In this document: positions 42,542 through 57,019 of the stretch, piece by piece
How the letters are laid out: every line of letters starts with the position of its first letter
Numbering within the stretch: position 1 is the first letter of the stretch
Assembly: GCA_964057225.1 (NCBI GenBank)
Contig: OZ059895.1
Location: forward strand, 9,858,001-9,922,000
Origin: Auanema rhodensis
Lineage: Eukaryota > Nematoda > Chromadorea > Rhabditida > Rhabditidae
DNA length: 64,000 nucleotides
Reading direction: 5' to 3'
Translations under genes and position numbers: made by a program
The notes under the pieces: model-generated
The model's database searches: none
Told to the model about the DNA's origin: nothing
Seen by the model: only the letters and a program-made list of their open reading frames with translations

Positions 42542-45500
42542 ATGTTAACGATTGAATATCAGATATTTTCGCTTATCGCTATATCACGTTGAAAGTATGC
42601 CATACAGCTGATTTTCAATTTTATCTCTTCCGTAACATATGTTTTCAATTTTCAAGCAGTTTTACTTAAATAGCTCAACCAAAGGAGAGCAAATTATCTT
42701 CAATCTTATTTCTATATTACAGTTATAAACCAGTAGTTGTTGAACCTTCATCTTAACTTTACTGTTTCTATCTATTTCCTATCAAAACAAACATTGTTTA
42801 AACACTATGCAACTATGAAACCTTTTTTAATTTATTGTATTAGGAGCTCATAAGAGTTGATATCATCGAGGGATCCAGATGGAAGGTGGAAAATTACATA
42901 ACTAACATGAAATTGGAAAAAAAAGTATAACGAGGATAAGTAGGTAAACCATTGAATATCAGATATTTTCGCTCACGACCATACCACGTTGAAAGTACGC
43001 CATACAGCTGATTTTCAATTTTATCTCTTCCGTAACATATGTTTTCAATTTTCAAGCAGTTTCACTTAAATAGCTCAACCAAAGGAGAGCAAATTATCTT
43101 CAATCTTATTTCTATATTACAGTTATAAACCAGTAGTTGTTGAACCTTCATCTTAACTTTACTGTTTCTATCTATTTCCTATCGAAACAAACATTGTTCA
43201 AACACTATGCAACTATGAAACCTTTTTTAATTTATTGTATTTGGAGCTCATAAAATTTGATATCATTGAGGGATCCAGATGAAACGTGGAAAATTACATA
43301 ACTAACATGAAATTGGAAAAAAAACTATAACGGGGATAAGTAGGTAAACCATTGAATATCAGATAATTTCGCTTACGACCATACCACGTTGAAAGTACGC
43401 CATACAGCTGATTTTCAATTTTATCTCTTCCGTAACATATGTTTTCAATTTTCAAGCACTTTTACTCAGATAGCTCAACCAAAGGAAAGCAAATTATCTT
43501 TAATTTTATTTCTATATTACAGTTATAAACCAAAAGATAATGAACCTTCATCTTGACTTTACTGTTTCTATCCATTTCCTATCGAAACAAACATTGTTTA
43601 AACACTATGCAACTATGAAACCTTTTTTAATTTATTGTATTTGGAGCTCATAAGATTTGATATCATTGAGGGATCCAGATGAAACGTGAAAAATTACATA
43701 ACTAACATGAAATTGGAAAAAAAACTATAACGAGGATAAGTAGGTAAACCATTGAATATCAGATATTTTCGCTCACGACCATACCACGTTGAAAGTACGC
43801 CATACAGCTGATTTTCAATTTTATCTCTTCCGTAACATATGTTTTCAATTTTCAAGCAGTTTTACTTAAATAGCTCAACCAAAGGAGAGCAAATTATCTT
43901 CAATCTTATTTCTATATTACAGTTATAAACCAGTAGTTGTTGAACCTTCATCTTAACTTCACTGTTTCTATCTATTTCCTATCAAAACAAACATTGTTTA
44001 AACACTATGCAACTATGAAACCTTTTTTAATTTATTGTATTTGGAGCTCATTAGAGTTGATATCATCGAGGGATCCAGATGGAAGGTGGAAAATTACATA
44101 ACTAACATGAAATTGGAAAAAAAACTATAACGGGGATAAGTAGGTAAACCATTGAAAATCAGATATTTTCGCTTACGACCATACCACGTTGAAAGTACGC
44201 CATACAGCTGATTTTCAATTTTATCTTTTCCGTAACAAATGTTTTCAATTTTCAAACAGTTTTACTTAGATAGCTCAACCAAGGGAAAGCAAATTATCTT
44301 CAATCTTATTTCTATATTACAGTTATAAACCAAAAGATAATGAACCTTCATCTTGACTTTACTGTTTCTATCCATTTCCTATCGAAACAAACATTGTTTA
44401 AACACTATGCAACTATGAAACCTTTTTTAATTTATTATATTTGGAGCTCATAAGAATTGATATCATTGAGGGATCCAGATGAAACGTGGAAAATTACATA
44501 ACTAACATGAAATTGGAAAAAAAAACTATAACGGGGATAAGTATGTTAACGATTGAATATCAGATATTTTCGCTTATCGCTATATCACGTTGAAAGTATG
44601 CCATACAGCTGATTTTCAATTTTATCTCTTCCGTAACATATGTTTTCAATTTTCAAGCAGTTTCACTTAAATAGCTCAACCAAAGGAGAGCAAATTATCT
44701 TCAATCTTATTTTTATATTACAGTTATAAACCAGTAGTTGTTGAACCTTCATCTTAACTTTACTGTTTCTATCTATTTCCTATCAAAACAAACATTGTTT
44801 AAACACTATACAACTGTGAAACCTTTTTTAATTTATTGTATTTGGAGCTCATAATATTTGATATCATCGAGGGATCCAGATGGAAGGTGGAAAATTACAT
44901 AACTAACATGAAATTGGAAAAAAAAGTATAACAAGGAGAAGTATGTTAACGATTGAATATCAGATATTTTCGCTTACGACCATACCACGATGAAAGTACG
45001 CCATACAGCTGATTTTCAATTTTATCTCTTCCGTAACATATGTTTTCAATTTTCAAGCACTTTTACTCAGATAGCTCAACCAAAGGAAAGCAAATTATCT
45101 TCAATTTTATTTCTATATTACAGTTATAAACCAAAAGATAATGAACCTTCATCTTGACTTTACTGTTTCTATCCATTTCCTATCGAAACAAACATTGTTT
45201 AAACACTATGCAACTATGAAACCTTTTTTAATTTATTATATTTGGAGCTCATAAGAATTGATATCATTGAGGGATCCAGATGAAACGTGGAAAATTACAT
45301 AACTAACATGAAATTGGAAAAAAAACTATAACGGGGATAAGTATGTTAACGATTGAATATCAGATATTTTCGCTTATCGCTATATCACGTTGAAAGTATG
45401 CCATACAGCTGATTTTCAATTTTATCTCTTCCGTAACATATGTTTTCAATTTTCAAGCAGTTTCACTTAAATAGCTCAACCAAAGGAGAGCAAATTATCT

Positions 45501-46588
45501 TCAATCTTATTTCTATATTACAGTTATAAACCAGTAGTTGTTGAACCTTCATCTTAACTTTACTGTTTCTATCTATTTCCTATCGAAACAAACATTGTTC
45601 AAACACTATGCAACTATGAAACCTTTTTTAATTTATTGTATTTGGAGCTCATAAAATTTGATATCATTCAGGGATCCAGATGAAACGTGGAAAATAACAT
45701 AACTAACATGAAATTGGAAAAAAAAGTATAACGAGGATAAGTAGGTAAACCATTGAATATCAGATATTTTCGCTTACGACCATACCACGTTGAAAGTACG
45801 CCATACAGCTGATTTTCAATTTTATCTCTTCGGTAACATATGTTTTCAATTTTCAAGCAGTTTTACTTAAATAGCTCAACCAAAGGAGAGCAAATTATCT
45901 TCAATCTTATTTCTATATTACAGTTATAAACCAGTAGTTGTTGAACCTTCATCTTAACTTTACTGTTTCTATCTATTTCCTATCAAAACAAACATTGTTT
46001 AAACACTATGCAACTATGAAACCTTTTTTAATTTATTGTATTTGGAGCTCATAAGAGTTGATATCATCGAGGGATCCAGATGAAAGGTGGAAAATTACAT
46101 AACTAACATGAAATTGGAAAAAAAACTATAACGGGGATAAGTAGGTAAACCATTGAATATCAGATAATTTCGCTTACGACCATACCACGTTGAAAGTACG
46201 CCATACAGCTGATTTTCAATTTTATCTCTTCCGTAACATATGTTTTCAATTTTCAAGCACTTTTACTCAGATAGCTCAACCAAAGGAAAGCAAATTATCT
46301 TTAATTTTATTTCTATATTACAGTTATAAACCAAAAGATAATGAACCTTCATCTTGACTTTACTGTTTCTATCCATTTCCTATCGAAACAAACATTGTTT
46401 AAACACTATGCAACTATGAAACCTTTTTTAATTTATTGTATTTGGAGCTCATAAGATTTGATATCATTGAGGGATCCAGATGAAACGTGAAAAATTACAT
46501 AACTAACATGAAATTGGAAAAAAAACTATAACGAGGATAAGTAGGTAAACCATTGAATATCAGATATTTTCGCTTACGACCATACCAC
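41260..46588. repeat. 5.3-kb segment, copied at 50,012-55,340
   Basis: It matches 50,012-55,340 at a constant lag of 8,752 bp. Shared rare markers are gaaacgtgaaaaatt (43,681 and 52,433), an A9 run (about 44,517 and 53,269), ttcaaacag with ccaagggaaag (about 44,255 and 53,007), cattcaggg (45,668 and 54,420), ttcggtaac and gatgaaaggtgg. The copies part near 46,590 and 55,342, where one reads acgatgaaag and the other acgttacaag. Confidence 0.87.
42542..43621. repeat. 9-monomer HOR, partial copy 3
   Basis: Matching at 3,600 bp lag continues to about 43,620. There copy 2 reads gaaacattttttaa and this line reads gaaaccttttttaa, and different monomer classes follow (tcataagatttg with gaaacgtgaaaaatt). 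About 2.3 copies of the HOR are therefore present. Confidence 0.85.
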
Positions 46589-46737
46589 GATGAAAGTACG
46601 CCATACAGCTGATTTTCAATTTTATCTTTTCCGTAACAAATGTTTTCAATTTTCAAACAGTTTTACTTAGATAGCTCAACCGAGGGAAAGCAAATTATCT
46701 TCAATTTTATTTCTATATTACAGTTATAAACCAGTAG

Positions 46738-49700
46738 GTAATGAAACCTTCATCTTGAATTTACTGTTTCTATCTATTTCCTATCGAAACAAACATTGTT
46801 CAAACACTATGCAACTATGAAACCTTTTTTAATTTATTGTATTTGGAGCTCATAAAATTTGATATCATTGAGGAATCCAGATGAAACGTGGAAAATTACA
46901 TAACTAACATGAAATTGGAAAAAAAACTATAACGGGGATAAGTATGTTAACGATTGAATATCAGATATTTTCGCTTATCGCTATATCACGTTGAAAGTAT
47001 GCCATACAGCTGATTTTCAATTTTATCTCTTCCGTAACATATGTTTTCAATTTTCAAGCAGTTTCACTTAAATAGCTCAACCAAAGGAGAGCAAATTATC
47101 TTCAATCTTATTTCTATATTACAGTTATAAACCAGTAGTTGTTGAACCTTCATCTTAACTTTACTGTTTCTATCTATTTCCTATCGAAACAAACATTGTT
47201 CAAACACTATGCAACTATGAAACCTTTGTTAATTTATTGTATTTGGAGCTCATAAAATTTGATATCATTGAGGGATCCAGATGAAACGTGGAAAATAACA
47301 TAACTAACATGGAATTGGAAAAAAAAGTATAACGAGGATAAGTAGGTAAACCATTGAATATCAGATATTTTCGCTCACGACCATACCACGTTGAAAGTAC
47401 GCCATACAGCTGATTTTCAATTTTATCTCTTCCGTAACATATGTTTTCAATTTTCAAGCAGTTTTACTTAAATAGCTCAACCAAAGGAGAGCAAATTATC
47501 TTCAATCTTATTTCTATATTACAGTTATAAACCAGTAGTTGTTGAACCTTATTTCCTATCAAAACAAACATTGTTTAAACACTATACAACTGTGAAACCT
47601 TTTTTAATTTATTGTATTTGGAGCTCATAATATTTGATATCATCGAGGGATCCAGATGGCAGGTGGAAAATTACATAACTAACATGAAATTGGAAAAAAA
47701 AGTATAACAAGGAGAAGTATGTTAACGATTGAATATCAGATATTTTCGCTTACGACCATACCACGATGAAAGTACGCCATACAGCTGATTTTCAATTTTA
47801 TCTCTTCCGTAACATATGTTTTCAGTTTTCAAGCAGTTTTACTTAAATAGCTCAACCAAAGGAGAGCAAATTATCTTCAATCTTATTTCTATATTACAGT
47901 TATAAACCAGTAGTTGTTGAACCTTCATCTTAACTTTACTGTTTCTATCTATTTCCTATCAAAACAAACATTGTTTAAACACTATACAACTGTGAAACCT
48001 TTATTAATTTATTGTATTTGGAGCTCATAATATTTGATATCATCGAGGGATCCAGATGGAAGGTGGAAAATTACATAACTAACATGAAATTGGAAAAAAA
48101 AGTATAACAAGGAGAAGTATGTTAACGATTGAATATCAGATATTTTCGCTTACGACCATACCACGATGAAAGTACGCCATACAGCTGATTTTCAATTTTA
48201 TCTCTTCCGTAACATATGTTTTCAGTTTTCAAGCAGTTTTACTTAAATAGCTCAACCAAAGGAGAGCAAATTATCTTCAATCTTATTTCTATATTACAGT
48301 TATAAACCAGTAGTTGTTGAACCTTCATCTTAACTTTACTGTTTCTATCTATTTCCTATCGAAACAAACATTGTTCAAACACTATGCAACTATGAAACCT
48401 TTTTTAATTTATTGTATTTGGAGCTCATAAAATTTGATATCATTGAGGGATCCAGATGAAACGTGGAAAATAACATAACTAACATGGAATTGGAAAAAAA
48501 AGTATAACGAGGATAAGTAGGTAAACCATTGAATATCAGATATTTTCGCTCACGACCATACCACGTTGAAAGTACGCCATACAGCTGATTTTCAATTTTA
48601 TCTCTTCCGTAACATATGTTTTCAATTTTCAAGCAGTTTTACTTAAATAGCTCAACCAAAGGAGAGCAAATTATCTTCAATCTTATTTCTATATTACAGT
48701 TATAAACCAGTAGTTGTTGAACCTTATTTCCTATCAAAACAAACATTGTTTAAACACTATACAACTGTGAAACCTTTTTTAATTTATTGTATTTGGAGCT
48801 CATAATATTTGATATCATCGAGGGATCCAGATGGCAGGTGGAAAATTACATAACTAACATGAAATTGGAAAAAAAAGTATAACAAGGAGAAGTATGTTAA
48901 CGATTGAATATCAGATATTTTCGCTTACGACCATACCACGATGAAAGTACGCCATACAGCTGATTTTCAATTTTATCTCTTCCGTAACATATGTTTTCAG
49001 TTTTCAAGCAGTTTTACTTAAATAGCTCAACCAAAGGAGAGCAAATTATCTTCAATCTTATTTCTATATTACAGTTATAAACCAGTAGTTGTTGAACCTT
49101 CATCTTAACTTTACTGTTTCTATCTATTTCCTATCAAAACAAACATTGTTTAAACACTATACAACTGTAAAACCTTTTTTAATTTATTGTATTTGGAGCT
49201 CATAATATTTGATATCATCGAGGGATCCAGATGGAAGGTGGAAAATTACATAACTAACATGAAATTGGAAAAAAAAGTATAACAAGGAGAAGTATGTTAA
49301 CGATTGAATATCAGATATTTTCGCTTACGACCATACCACGATGAAAGTACGCCATACAGCTGATTTTCAATTTTATCTCTTCCGTAACATATGTTTTCAA
49401 TTTTCAAGCAGTTTCACTTAAATAGCTCAACCAAAGGAGAGCAAATTATCTTCAATCTTATTTCTATATTACAGTTATAAACCAGTAGTTGTTGAACCTT
49501 CATCTTAACTTTACTGTTTCTATCTATTTCCTATCGAAACAAACATTGTTCAAACACTATGCAACTATGAAACCTTTTTTAATTTATTGTATTTGGAGCT
49601 CATAAAATTTGATATCATTGAGGGATCCAGATGAAACGTGGAAAATAACATAACTAACATGGAATTGGAAAAAAAAGTATAACGAGGATAAGTAGGTAAA

Positions 49701-50527
49701 CCATTGAATATCAGATATTTTCGCTCACGACCATACCACGTTGAAAGTACGCCATACAGCTGATTTTCAATTTTATCTCTTCCGTAACATATGTTTTCAA
49801 TTTTCAAGCAGTTTTACTTAAATAGCTCAACCAAAGGAGAGCAAACTATCTTCAATCTTATTTCTATATTACAGTTATAAACCAGTAGTTGTTGAACCTT
49901 CATCTTAACTTCACTGTTTCTATCTATTTCCTATCAAAACAAACATTGTTTAAACACTATGCAACTATGAAACCTTTTTTAATTTATTGTATTTGGAGCT
50001 CATTAGAGTTGATATCATCGAGGGATCCAGATGGAAGGTGGAAAATTACATAACTAACATGAAATTGGAAAAAAAACTATAACGGGGATAAGTAGGTAAA
50101 CCATTGAAAATCAGATATTTTCGCTTACGACCATACCACGTTGAAAGTACGCCATACAGCTGATTTTCAATTTTATCTCTTCCGTAACATATGTTTTCAA
50201 ATTTCAAGCAGTTTTACTTAAATAGCTCAACCAAAGGAGAGCAAATTATCTTCAATCTTATTTCTATATTACAGTTATAAACCAGTAGTTGTTGAACCTT
50301 CATCTTAACTTTACTGTTTCTATCTATTTCCTATCAAAACAAACATTGTTTAAACACTATGCAACTATGAAACCTTTTTTAATTTATTGTATTTGGAGCT
50401 CATAAGAGTTGATATCATCGAGGGATCCAGATGGAAGGTGGAAAATTACATAACTAACATGAAATTGGAAAAATAACTATAACGGGGATAAGTATGTTAA
50501 CGATTGAATATCAGATATTTTCGCTTA
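46738..50527. repeat. A-B block 4
   Basis: It begins with the one-base insertion gtaggtaatgaaacc at 46,738 and matches 27,611-31,400 at a lag of 19,127 bp. Unit A occupies 47,444-48,618 with its 375-bp monomer at 47,444-47,818. Unit B occupies 48,619-49,793 with its 375-bp monomer at 48,619-48,993. A private ctttattaattt lies near 48,000. Confidence 0.87.
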
Positions 50528-53500
50528 TCGCTATATCACGTTGAAAGTATGCCATACAGCTGATTTTCAATTTTATCTCTTCCGTAACATATGTTTTCAA
50601 TTTTCAAGCAGTTTTACTTAAATAGCTCAACCAAAGGAGAGCAAATTATCTTCAATCTTATTTCTATATTACAGTTATAAACCAGTAGTTGTTGAACCTT
50701 CATCTTAACTTTACTGTTTCTATCTATTTCCTATCAAAACAAACATTGTTTAAACACTATGCAACTATGAAACCTTTTTTAATTTATTGTATTTGGAGCT
50801 CATAAGAGTTGATATCATCGAGGGATCCAGATGGAAGGTGGAAAATTACATAACTAACATGAAATTGGAAAAATAACTATAACGGGGATAAGTATGTTAA
50901 CGATTGAATATCAGATATTTTCGCTTACGACCATACCACGTTGAAATTACGCCATACAGCTGATTTTCAATTTTATCTCTTCCGTAACATATGTTTTCAA
51001 TTTTCAAGCACTTTTACTCAGATAGCTCAACCAAAGGAAAGCAAATTATCTTCAATTTTATTTCTATATTACAGTTATAAACCAAAAGATAATGAACCTT
51101 CATCTTGACTTTAGTGTTTCTATCCATTTCCTATCGAAACAAACATTGTTTAAACACTATGCAACTATGAAACATTTTTTAATTTATTATATTTGGAGCT
51201 CATAAGAATTGATATCATTGAGGGATCCAGATAAAACGTGGAAAATTACATAACTAACATGAAATTGGAAAAAAAACTATAACGGGGATAAGTATGTTAA
51301 CGATTGAATATCAGATATTTTCGCTTATCGCTATATCACGTTGAAAGTATGCCATACAGCTGATTTTCAATTTTATCTCTTCCGTAACATATGTTTTCAA
51401 TTTTCAAGCAGTTTTACTTAAATAGCTCAACCAAAGGAGAGCAAATTATCTTCAATCTTATTTCTATATTACAGTTATAAACCAGTAGTTGTTGAACCTT
51501 CATCTTAACTTTACTGTTTCTATCTATTTCCTATCAAAACAAACATTGTTTAAACACTATGCAACTATGAAACCTTTTTTAATTTATTGTATTTGGAGCT
51601 CATAAGAGTTGATATCATCGAGGGATCCAGATGGAAGGTGGAAAATTACATAACTAACATGAAATTGGAAAAAAAAGTATAACGAGGATAAGTAGGTAAA
51701 CCATTGAATATCAGATATTTTCGCTCACGACCATACCACGTTGAAAGTACGCCATACAGCTGATTTTCAATTTTATCTCTTCCGTAACATATGTTTTCAA
51801 TTTTCAAGCAGTTTCACTTAAATAGCTCAACCAAAGGAGAGCAAATTATCTTCAATCTTATTTCTATATTACAGTTATAAACCAGTAGTTGTTGAACCTT
51901 CATCTTAACTTTACTGTTTCTATCTATTTCCTATCGAAACAAACATTGTTCAAACACTATGCAACTATGAAACCTTTTTTAATTTATTGTATTTGGAGCT
52001 CATAAAATTTGATATCATTGAGGGATCCAGATGAAACGTGGAAAATTACATAACTAACATGAAATTGGAAAAAAAACTATAACGGGGATAAGTAGGTAAA
52101 CCATTGAATATCAGATAATTTCGCTTACGACCATACCACGTTGAAAGTACGCCATACAGCTGATTTTCAATTTTATCTCTTCCGTAACATATGTTTTCAA
52201 TTTTCAAGCACTTTTACTCAGATAGCTCAACCAAAGGAAAGCAAATTATCTTTAATTTTATTTCTATATTACAGTTATAAACCAAAAGATAATGAACCTT
52301 CATCTTGACTTTACTGTTTCTATCCATTTCCTATCGAAACAAACATTGTTTAAACACTATGCAACTATGAAACCTTTTTTAATTTATTGTATTTGGAGCT
52401 CATAAGATTTGATATCATTGAGGGATCCAGATGAAACGTGAAAAATTACATAACTAACATGAAATTGGAAAAAAAACTATAACGAGGATAAGTAGGTAAA
52501 CCATTGAATATCAGATATTTTCGCTCACGACCATACCACGTTGAAAGTACGCCATACAGCTGATTTTCAATTTTATCTCTTCCGTAACATATGTTTTCAA
52601 TTTTCAAGCAGTTTTACTTAAATAGCTCAACCAAAGGAGAGCAAATTATCTTCAATCTTATTTCTATATTACAGTTATAAACCAGTAGTTGTTGAACCTT
52701 CATCTTAACTTCACTGTTTCTATCTATTTCCTATCAAAACAAACATTGTTTAAACACTATGCAACTATGAAACCTTTTTTAATTTATTGTATTTGGAGCT
52801 CATTAGAGTTGATATCATCGAGGGATCCAGATGGAAGGTGGAAAATTACATAACTAACATGAAATTGGAAAAAAAACTATAACGGGGATAAGTAGGTAAA
52901 CCATTGAAAATCAGATATTTTCGCTTACGACCATACCACGTTGAAAGTACGCCATACAGCTGATTTTCAATTTTATCTTTTCCGTAACAAATGTTTTCAA
53001 TTTTCAAACAGTTTTACTTAGATAGCTCAACCAAGGGAAAGCAAATTATCTTCAATCTTATTTCTATATTACAGTTATAAACCAAAAGATAATGAACCTT
53101 CATCTTGACTTTACTGTTTCTATCCATTTCCTATCGAAACAAACATTGTTTAAACACTATGCAACTATGAAACCTTTTTTAATTTATTATATTTGGAGCT
53201 CATAAGAATTGATATCATTGAGGGATCCAGATGAAACGTGGAAAATTACATAACTAACATGAAATTGGAAAAAAAAACTATAACGGGGATAAGTATGTTA
53301 ACGATTGAATATCAGATATTTTCGCTTATCGCTATATCACGTTGAAAGTATGCCATACAGCTGATTTTCAATTTTATCTCTTCCGTAACATATGTTTTCA
53401 ATTTTCAAGCAGTTTCACTTAAATAGCTCAACCAAAGGAGAGCAAATTATCTTCAATCTTATTTTTATATTACAGTTATAAACCAGTAGTTGTTGAACCT

Positions 53501-55340
53501 TCATCTTAACTTTACTGTTTCTATCTATTTCCTATCAAAACAAACATTGTTTAAACACTATACAACTGTGAAACCTTTTTTAATTTATTGTATTTGGAGC
53601 TCATAATATTTGATATCATCGAGGGATCCAGATGGAAGGTGGAAAATTACATAACTAACATGAAATTGGAAAAAAAAGTATAACAAGGAGAAGTATGTTA
53701 ACGATTGAATATCAGATATTTTCGCTTACGACCATACCACGATGAAAGTACGCCATACAGCTGATTTTCAATTTTATCTCTTCCGTAACATATGTTTTCA
53801 ATTTTCAAGCACTTTTACTCAGATAGCTCAACCAAAGGAAAGCAAATTATCTTCAATTTTATTTCTATATTACAGTTATAAACCAAAAGATAATGAACCT
53901 TCATCTTGACTTTACTGTTTCTATCCATTTCCTATCGAAACAAACATTGTTTAAACACTATGCAACTATGAAACCTTTTTTAATTTATTATATTTGGAGC
54001 TCATAAGAATTGATATCATTGAGGGATCCAGATGAAACGTGGAAAATTACATAACTAACATGAAATTGGAAAAAAAACTATAACGGGGATAAGTATGTTA
54101 ACGATTGAATATCAGATATTTTCGCTTATCGCTATATCACGTTGAAAGTATGCCATACAGCTGATTTTCAATTTTATCTCTTCCGTAACATATGTTTTCA
54201 ATTTTCAAGCAGTTTCACTTAAATAGCTCAACCAAAGGAGAGCAAATTATCTTCAATCTTATTTCTATATTACAGTTATAAACCAGTAGTTGTTGAACCT
54301 TCATCTTAACTTTACTGTTTCTATCTATTTCCTATCGAAACAAACATTGTTCAAACACTATGCAACTATGAAACCTTTTTTAATTTATTGTATTTGGAGC
54401 TCATAAAATTTGATATCATTCAGGGATCCAGATGAAACGTGGAAAATAACATAACTAACATGAAATTGGAAAAAAAAGTATAACGAGGATAAGTAGGTAA
54501 ACCATTGAATATCAGATATTTTCGCTTACGACCATACCACGTTGAAAGTACGCCATACAGCTGATTTTCAATTTTATCTCTTCGGTAACATATGTTTTCA
54601 ATTTTCAAGCAGTTTTACTTAAATAGCTCAACCAAAGGAGAGCAAATTATCTTCAATCTTATTTCTATATTACAGTTATAAACCAGTAGTTGTTGAACCT
54701 TCATCTTAACTTTACTGTTTCTATCTATTTCCTATCAAAACAAACATTGTTTAAACACTATGCAACTATGAAACCTTTTTTAATTTATTGTATTTGGAGC
54801 TCATAAGAGTTGATATCATCGAGGGATCCAGATGAAAGGTGGAAAATTACATAACTAACATGAAATTGGAAAAAAAACTATAACGGGGATAAGTAGGTAA
54901 ACCATTGAATATCAGATAATTTCGCTTACGACCATACCACGTTGAAAGTACGCCATACAGCTGATTTTCAATTTTATCTCTTCCGTAACATATGTTTTCA
55001 ATTTTCAAGCACTTTTACTCAGATAGCTCAACCAAAGGAAAGCAAATTATCTTTAATTTTATTTCTATATTACAGTTATAAACCAAAAGATAATGAACCT
55101 TCATCTTGACTTTACTGTTTCTATCCATTTCCTATCGAAACAAACATTGTTTAAACACTATGCAACTATGAAACCTTTTTTAATTTATTGTATTTGGAGC
55201 TCATAAGATTTGATATCATTGAGGGATCCAGATGAAACGTGAAAAATTACATAACTAACATGAAATTGGAAAAAAAACTATAACGAGGATAAGTAGGTAA
55301 ACCATTGAATATCAGATATTTTCGCTTACGACCATACCAC
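50012..55340. repeat. Second copy of the 41,260-46,588 segment
   Basis: It carries the markers listed for its partner at 8,752 bp lag. It lacks two private bases of the left copy (tattagg at 42,840 and catttcatatcg at 42,377), as expected if those arose in the 3,600-bp HOR lineage. Its left end continues into A-B block 4, so it joins two different block types. Confidence 0.87.
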
Positions 55341-55392
55341 GTTACAAGTACGCCATACAGCTGATTTTCAATTTTATCTCTTCTGTAACAAA
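53793..55392. repeat. 4-monomer unit, 1,600 bp, copy 1
   Basis: It matches the next 1,600 bp in register, from cattttcaattt-type start through gatgaaaggtgg (54,831 and 56,431), gataatttcg (54,915 and 56,515) and gaaacgtgaaaaatt. One difference is cattcaggg (54,420) against cattgaggg (56,020). Confidence 0.86.
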
Positions 55393-57019
55393 TGTTTTCA
55401 ATTTTCAAGCACTTTTACTCAGATAGCTCAACCAAAGGAAAGCAAATTATCTTCAATTTTATTTCTATATTACAGTTATAAACCAAAAGATAATGAACCT
55501 TCATCTTGACTTTACTGTTTCTATCCATTTCCTATCGAAACAAACATTGTTTAAACACTATGCAACTATGAAACCTTTTTTAATTTATTATATTTGGAGC
55601 TCATAAGAATTGATATCATTGAGGGATCCAGATGAAACGTGGAAAATTACATAACTAACATGAAATTGGAAAAAAAACTATAACGGGGATAAGTATGTTA
55701 ACGATTGAATATCAGATATTTTCGCTTATCGCTATATCACGTTGAAAGTATGCCATACAGCTGATTTTCAATTTTATCTCTTCCGTAACATATGTTTTCA
55801 ATTTTCAAGCAGTTTCACTTAAATAGCTCAACCAAAGGAGAGCAAATTATCTTCAATCTTATTTCTATATTACAGTTATAAACCAGTAGTTGTTGAACCT
55901 TCATCTTAACTTTACTGTTTCTATCTATTTCCTATCGAAACAAACATTGTTCAAACACTATGCAACTATGAAACCTTTTTTAATTTATTGTATTTGGAGC
56001 TCATAAAATTCGATATCATTGAGGGATCCAGATGAAACGTGGAAAATAACATAACTAACATGAAATTGGAAAAAAAAGTATAACGAGGATAAGTAGGTAA
56101 ACCATTGAATATCAGATATTTTCGCTTACGACCATACCACGTTGAAAGTACGCCATACAGCTGATTTTCAATTTTATCTCTTCCGTAACATATGTTTTCA
56201 ATTTTCAAGCAGTTTTACTTAAATAGCTCAACCAAAGGAGAGCAAATTATCTTCAATCTTATTTCTATATTACAGTTATAAACCAGTAGTTGTTGAACCT
56301 TCATCTTAACTTCACTGTTTCTATCTATTTCCTATCAAAACAAACATTGTTTAAACACTATGCAACTATGAAACCTTTTTTAATTTATTGTATTTGGAGC
56401 TCATAAGAGTTGATATCATCGAGGGATCCAGATGAAAGGTGGAAAATTACATAACTAACATGAAATTGGAAAAAAAACTATAACGGGGATAAGTAGGTAA
56501 ACCATTGAATATCAGATAATTTCGCTTACGACCATACCACGTTGAAAGTACGCCATACAGCTGATTTTCAATTTTATCTCTTCCGTAACATATGTTTTCA
56601 ATTTTCAAGCACTTTTACTCAGATAGCTCAACCAAAGGAAAGCAAATTATCTTTAATTTTATTTCTATATTACAGTTATAAACCAAAAGATAATGAACCT
56701 TCATCTTGACTTTACTGTTTCTATCCATTTCCTATCGAAACAAACATTGTTTAAACACTATGCAACTATGAAACCTTCTTTAATTTATTGTATTTGGAGC
56801 TCATAAGATTTGATATCATTGAGGGATCCAGATGAAACGTGAAAAATTACATAACTAACATGAAATTGGAAAAAAAACTATAACGAGGATAAGTAGGTAA
56901 ACCATTGAATATCAGATATTTTCGCTTACGACCATACCACGTTACAAGTACGCCATACAGCTGATTTTCAATTTTATCTCTTCTGTAACAAATGTTTTCA
57001 ATTTTCAAGCACTTTTACT
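55393..57019. repeat. 4-monomer unit, 1,600 bp, copy 2
   Basis: This is the second copy of the four-monomer unit. The join carries acgttacaag with the rare cttctgtaac at both 55,383 and 56,983, so the duplication includes its own boundary. Private bases include aaattcgatatc (about 56,010) and aaccttctttaa (about 56,777). Confidence 0.86.
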
